A stretch of DNA of 64,000 nucleotides from Thalassomonas sp. RHCl1. Its GTDB lineage: Bacteria > Pseudomonadota > Gammaproteobacteria > Enterobacterales > Alteromonadaceae. The DNA is taken from the NCBI RefSeq assembly GCF_947387555.1, contig NZ_CANDNZ010000001.1, positions 496,001 through 560,000 of the forward strand, read 5' to 3'. Under the pieces are notes generated by a model that saw only the letters and a program-made list of their open reading frames with translations, was not told the origin of the DNA and searched no databases. Position 1 is the first letter of the stretch, and each line of letters opens with the position of its first letter. Made by a program: the position numbers and the translations under genes. Below are positions 62,829-64,000 of the stretch, one piece after another.

Positions 62829-63710
62829 ATGTCATATATATTAGAAGCACTTAAAAAAGAACAAACCAGTCAGGGACAGACGCCGACCTTACAGTCCGCT
62901 CCTGTGCCTGTGGCCATCGAAACCCGCTCAGCCTCAATAGGTTGGGGCGTATTGCTGACCCTGGCTATTTTTGCCGCTTTGCTGGCCGGTTACTGGTTGG
63001 GACAAAACAATCAGCAAGCGCAGGTTTTACCCGCTAATCACCAGCCGTTAAGTCAGGCTCCCGGGCAAGTTGATATTATTAGTGACAATAAGGGGCAAAC
63101 GGCTCAGGCCTTAACACCCGTACCAAGTGAGCCTGTGGCTGAAGCTGCGACAGTTCCGGCAATAAATTCAGCGCCGCCTGTTAACAACAGCAATGAAAAA
63201 ATTGCCGCCGAAAGCTACTTTGAACATCCCCCCGTTAAGCAGAAAGTGGAAAAACCTAGCGAGCCACAAATGGTGGTCAGTGCAGAAAAACCAAAGCAGC
63301 TGCCCCTTGATTTTAAAGTGGCACCACAAGCGGGAGTTTCCGATGATATGCTGGCCAGGTTCCAGTCTGCCATTGATGAAACCGGCAATAACGGTTTTGA
63401 CGAAAACAGTGATGCTCAAGAGGGTGATGCTGATGATATGTCAAGTGCCGCCGCCTCAGGGGTAACGCCTTTAGGCAATATGCCGCTTTGGGTACAGCAA
63501 GGGATCCCGGATTTGCAATTTGAATTGCATATATTTGCCACTGATGGTGAAGGCTGGATCCGGGTCAACGGTGAAGATAAGTATCAGGGAGATCGTATTG
63601 CTGAAGACTTGACCCTGACGCAAATCTTGCCGCAGCAGGTGATTTTAAATTATCGCGGTGAAGACTTCAGTTTACCTGCCTTATCCAATTGGTCTTCGGC
63701 CGGAAATTAA
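62829..63710 (+). CDS. gspB: GspB/PulB-like type II secretion accessory protein
   Basis: A 293-aa protein with the typical MSYILEALKKEQ start, one helix (about 37-55, GWGVLLTLAIFAALLAGYWLG), a long Pro/Ala/Gln-rich linker and the C-terminal GspB domain (about 217-288, PLWVQQGIPDLQFELHIFATDGEGWIRVNGEDKYQGDRIAEDLTLTQILPQQVILNYRGEDFSLP). It works with GspA in secretin placement. Ends 110 bp before the convergent leuD. Confidence 0.88.
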   Translation: MSYILEALKKEQTSQGQTPTLQSAPVPVAIETRSASIGWGVLLTLAIFAALLAGYWLGQNNQQAQVLPANHQPLSQAPGQVDIISDNKGQTAQALTPVPSEPVAEAATVPAINSAPPVNNSNEKIAAESYFEHPPVKQKVEKPSEPQMVVSAEKPKQLPLDFKVAPQAGVSDDMLARFQSAIDETGNNGFDENSDAQEGDADDMSSAAASGVTPLGNMPLWVQQGIPDLQFELHIFATDGEGWIRVNGEDKYQGDRIAEDLTLTQILPQQVILNYRGEDFSLPALSNWSSAGN

Positions 63711-63756
63711 TTTTTCTTTTCTCACTCTTTCACATCCGTGTGATCGGGACAGTACA

Positions 63757-63790
63757 TAAAAAAGGGCCGGATTTTATACCGGCCCCTTAT
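63757..63790. terminator. bidirectional terminator
   Basis: GGGCCGG (63764-63770) and CCGGCCC (63779-63785) with T-rich flanks on each strand, between the stops of gspB and leuD. Confidence 0.75.
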
Positions 63791-63820
63791 TCTTAGTTCT
63801 TAGATATCAGCTATGCCGAC

Positions 63821-64000
63821 CTATTGCCAGGCGGGCATTTTATCTTCGAATGCTTCAATTTTTTCCAGCTTGTTTAAGGTCCAGCCGACACTGTCGATGC
63901 CCTGCTCCAGGCAGTATTGCTGGAAGCTGTCCAGAGTAAAATCAAAGCGGCTGTCGCCAAAGCTGATATGATTGTTTGCCAGGTCGACATTTAACTCAAT
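63821..64000 (-). CDS. leuD: 3-isopropylmalate dehydratase small subunit, C-terminal end (partial)
   Basis: The window cuts the gene. The visible 59 C-terminal residues match LeuD's tail: ISFGDSRFDFTLDSFQQYCLEQGIDSVGWTLNKLEKIEAFEDKMPAWQ corresponds to E. coli's [40 protein letters not shown]. LeuCD isomerises 2-isopropylmalate to 3-isopropylmalate in leucine synthesis. The rest lies past the right edge. Confidence 0.9.
   Translation of the reverse strand: MELNVDLANNHISFGDSRFDFTLDSFQQYCLEQGIDSVGWTLNKLEKIEAFEDKMPAWQ

Overview
The window looks like chromosome of a marine gammaproteobacterium of the Alteromonadales, most like Colwelliaceae (Thalassomonas/Colwellia type). The clues are a TtpC-type TonB system, large TonB-dependent receptors, a DUF2956 gene, stand-alone SBP_bac_3-like periplasmic proteins, a PEP-CTERM protein, an M9 collagenase, a lipase with its foldase, and cca, gspA/gspB and the 3' end of leuD at the right edge. 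The genus is inference. I saw no rRNA, tRNA or CRISPR array.

Layout. 0.2-2.6 kb: a small outer-membrane barrel, a basic secreted protein and a periplasmic binding protein. 3.0-11.9 kb: an accessory operon on the plus strand with a seven-domain fibronectin-like protein, a translationally coupled 47-codon ORF, a secreted protein ending in one YD motif, a Fic protein with a substituted motif, a 1430-aa RHS protein with an orphan tip, and a very AT-rich small membrane protein that could be its immunity partner. 12.0-13.6 kb: a decayed REP-associated (RAYT) transposase split by a 72-bp palindrome-rich in-frame insertion, then a SymE-like toxin gene. 13.8-19.4 kb: ordinary single genes (YajD-like HNH nuclease, SBP, PEP-CTERM protein, methyltransferase, DUF2956, SGNH hydrolase). 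20.0-25.0 kb: a complete TonB energising operon (DUF3450, TtpC, ExbB, ExbD, TonB, TPR). 25-34 kb: chemoreceptor, SBP, glycosyltransferase, PAP2 phosphatase, MscS, LysR with a divergent AhpD-like gene, glyoxalase-like protein, DMT exporter. 34-41 kb: secreted enzymes (collagenase; lipase plus foldase) and a DNA-alkylation-repair HEAT protein. 41.4-46.4 kb: an unusual five-gene run with a histidine kinase at one end, an RstA-like regulator at the other, and between them an acidic secreted protein, a TPR/beta-barrel Slam-like outer-membrane protein and a lipoprotein. 46.9-58.5 kb: a trypsin-like protease with a long Asp-rich repeat, a MaoC protein, and two TonB receptors flanking a GH13 alpha-glucosidase. 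58.7-59.3 kb: a SymE-like remnant sharing its leader with the first SymE locus. 59.7-64 kb: cca, gspA, gspB, leuD (partial).

How it fits together. The theme is polymer and nutrient scavenging: exported protease, collagenase and lipase, TonB receptors powered by the TonB operon, GspA/GspB which support the type II secretion pore, and a periplasmic or cytoplasmic glucosidase. Several palindromes with precise matches to known regulator classes sit before these genes: two FNR/ANR-type boxes, a FadR-subfamily GntR-type site and a pair of LacI-type sites. The most promising candidates for undescribed biology are the FnIII/47-aa/YD/Fic/RHS operon, the kinase-barrel-regulator operon, and the conserved 128-bp leader shared by two SymE-like loci 45 kb apart.
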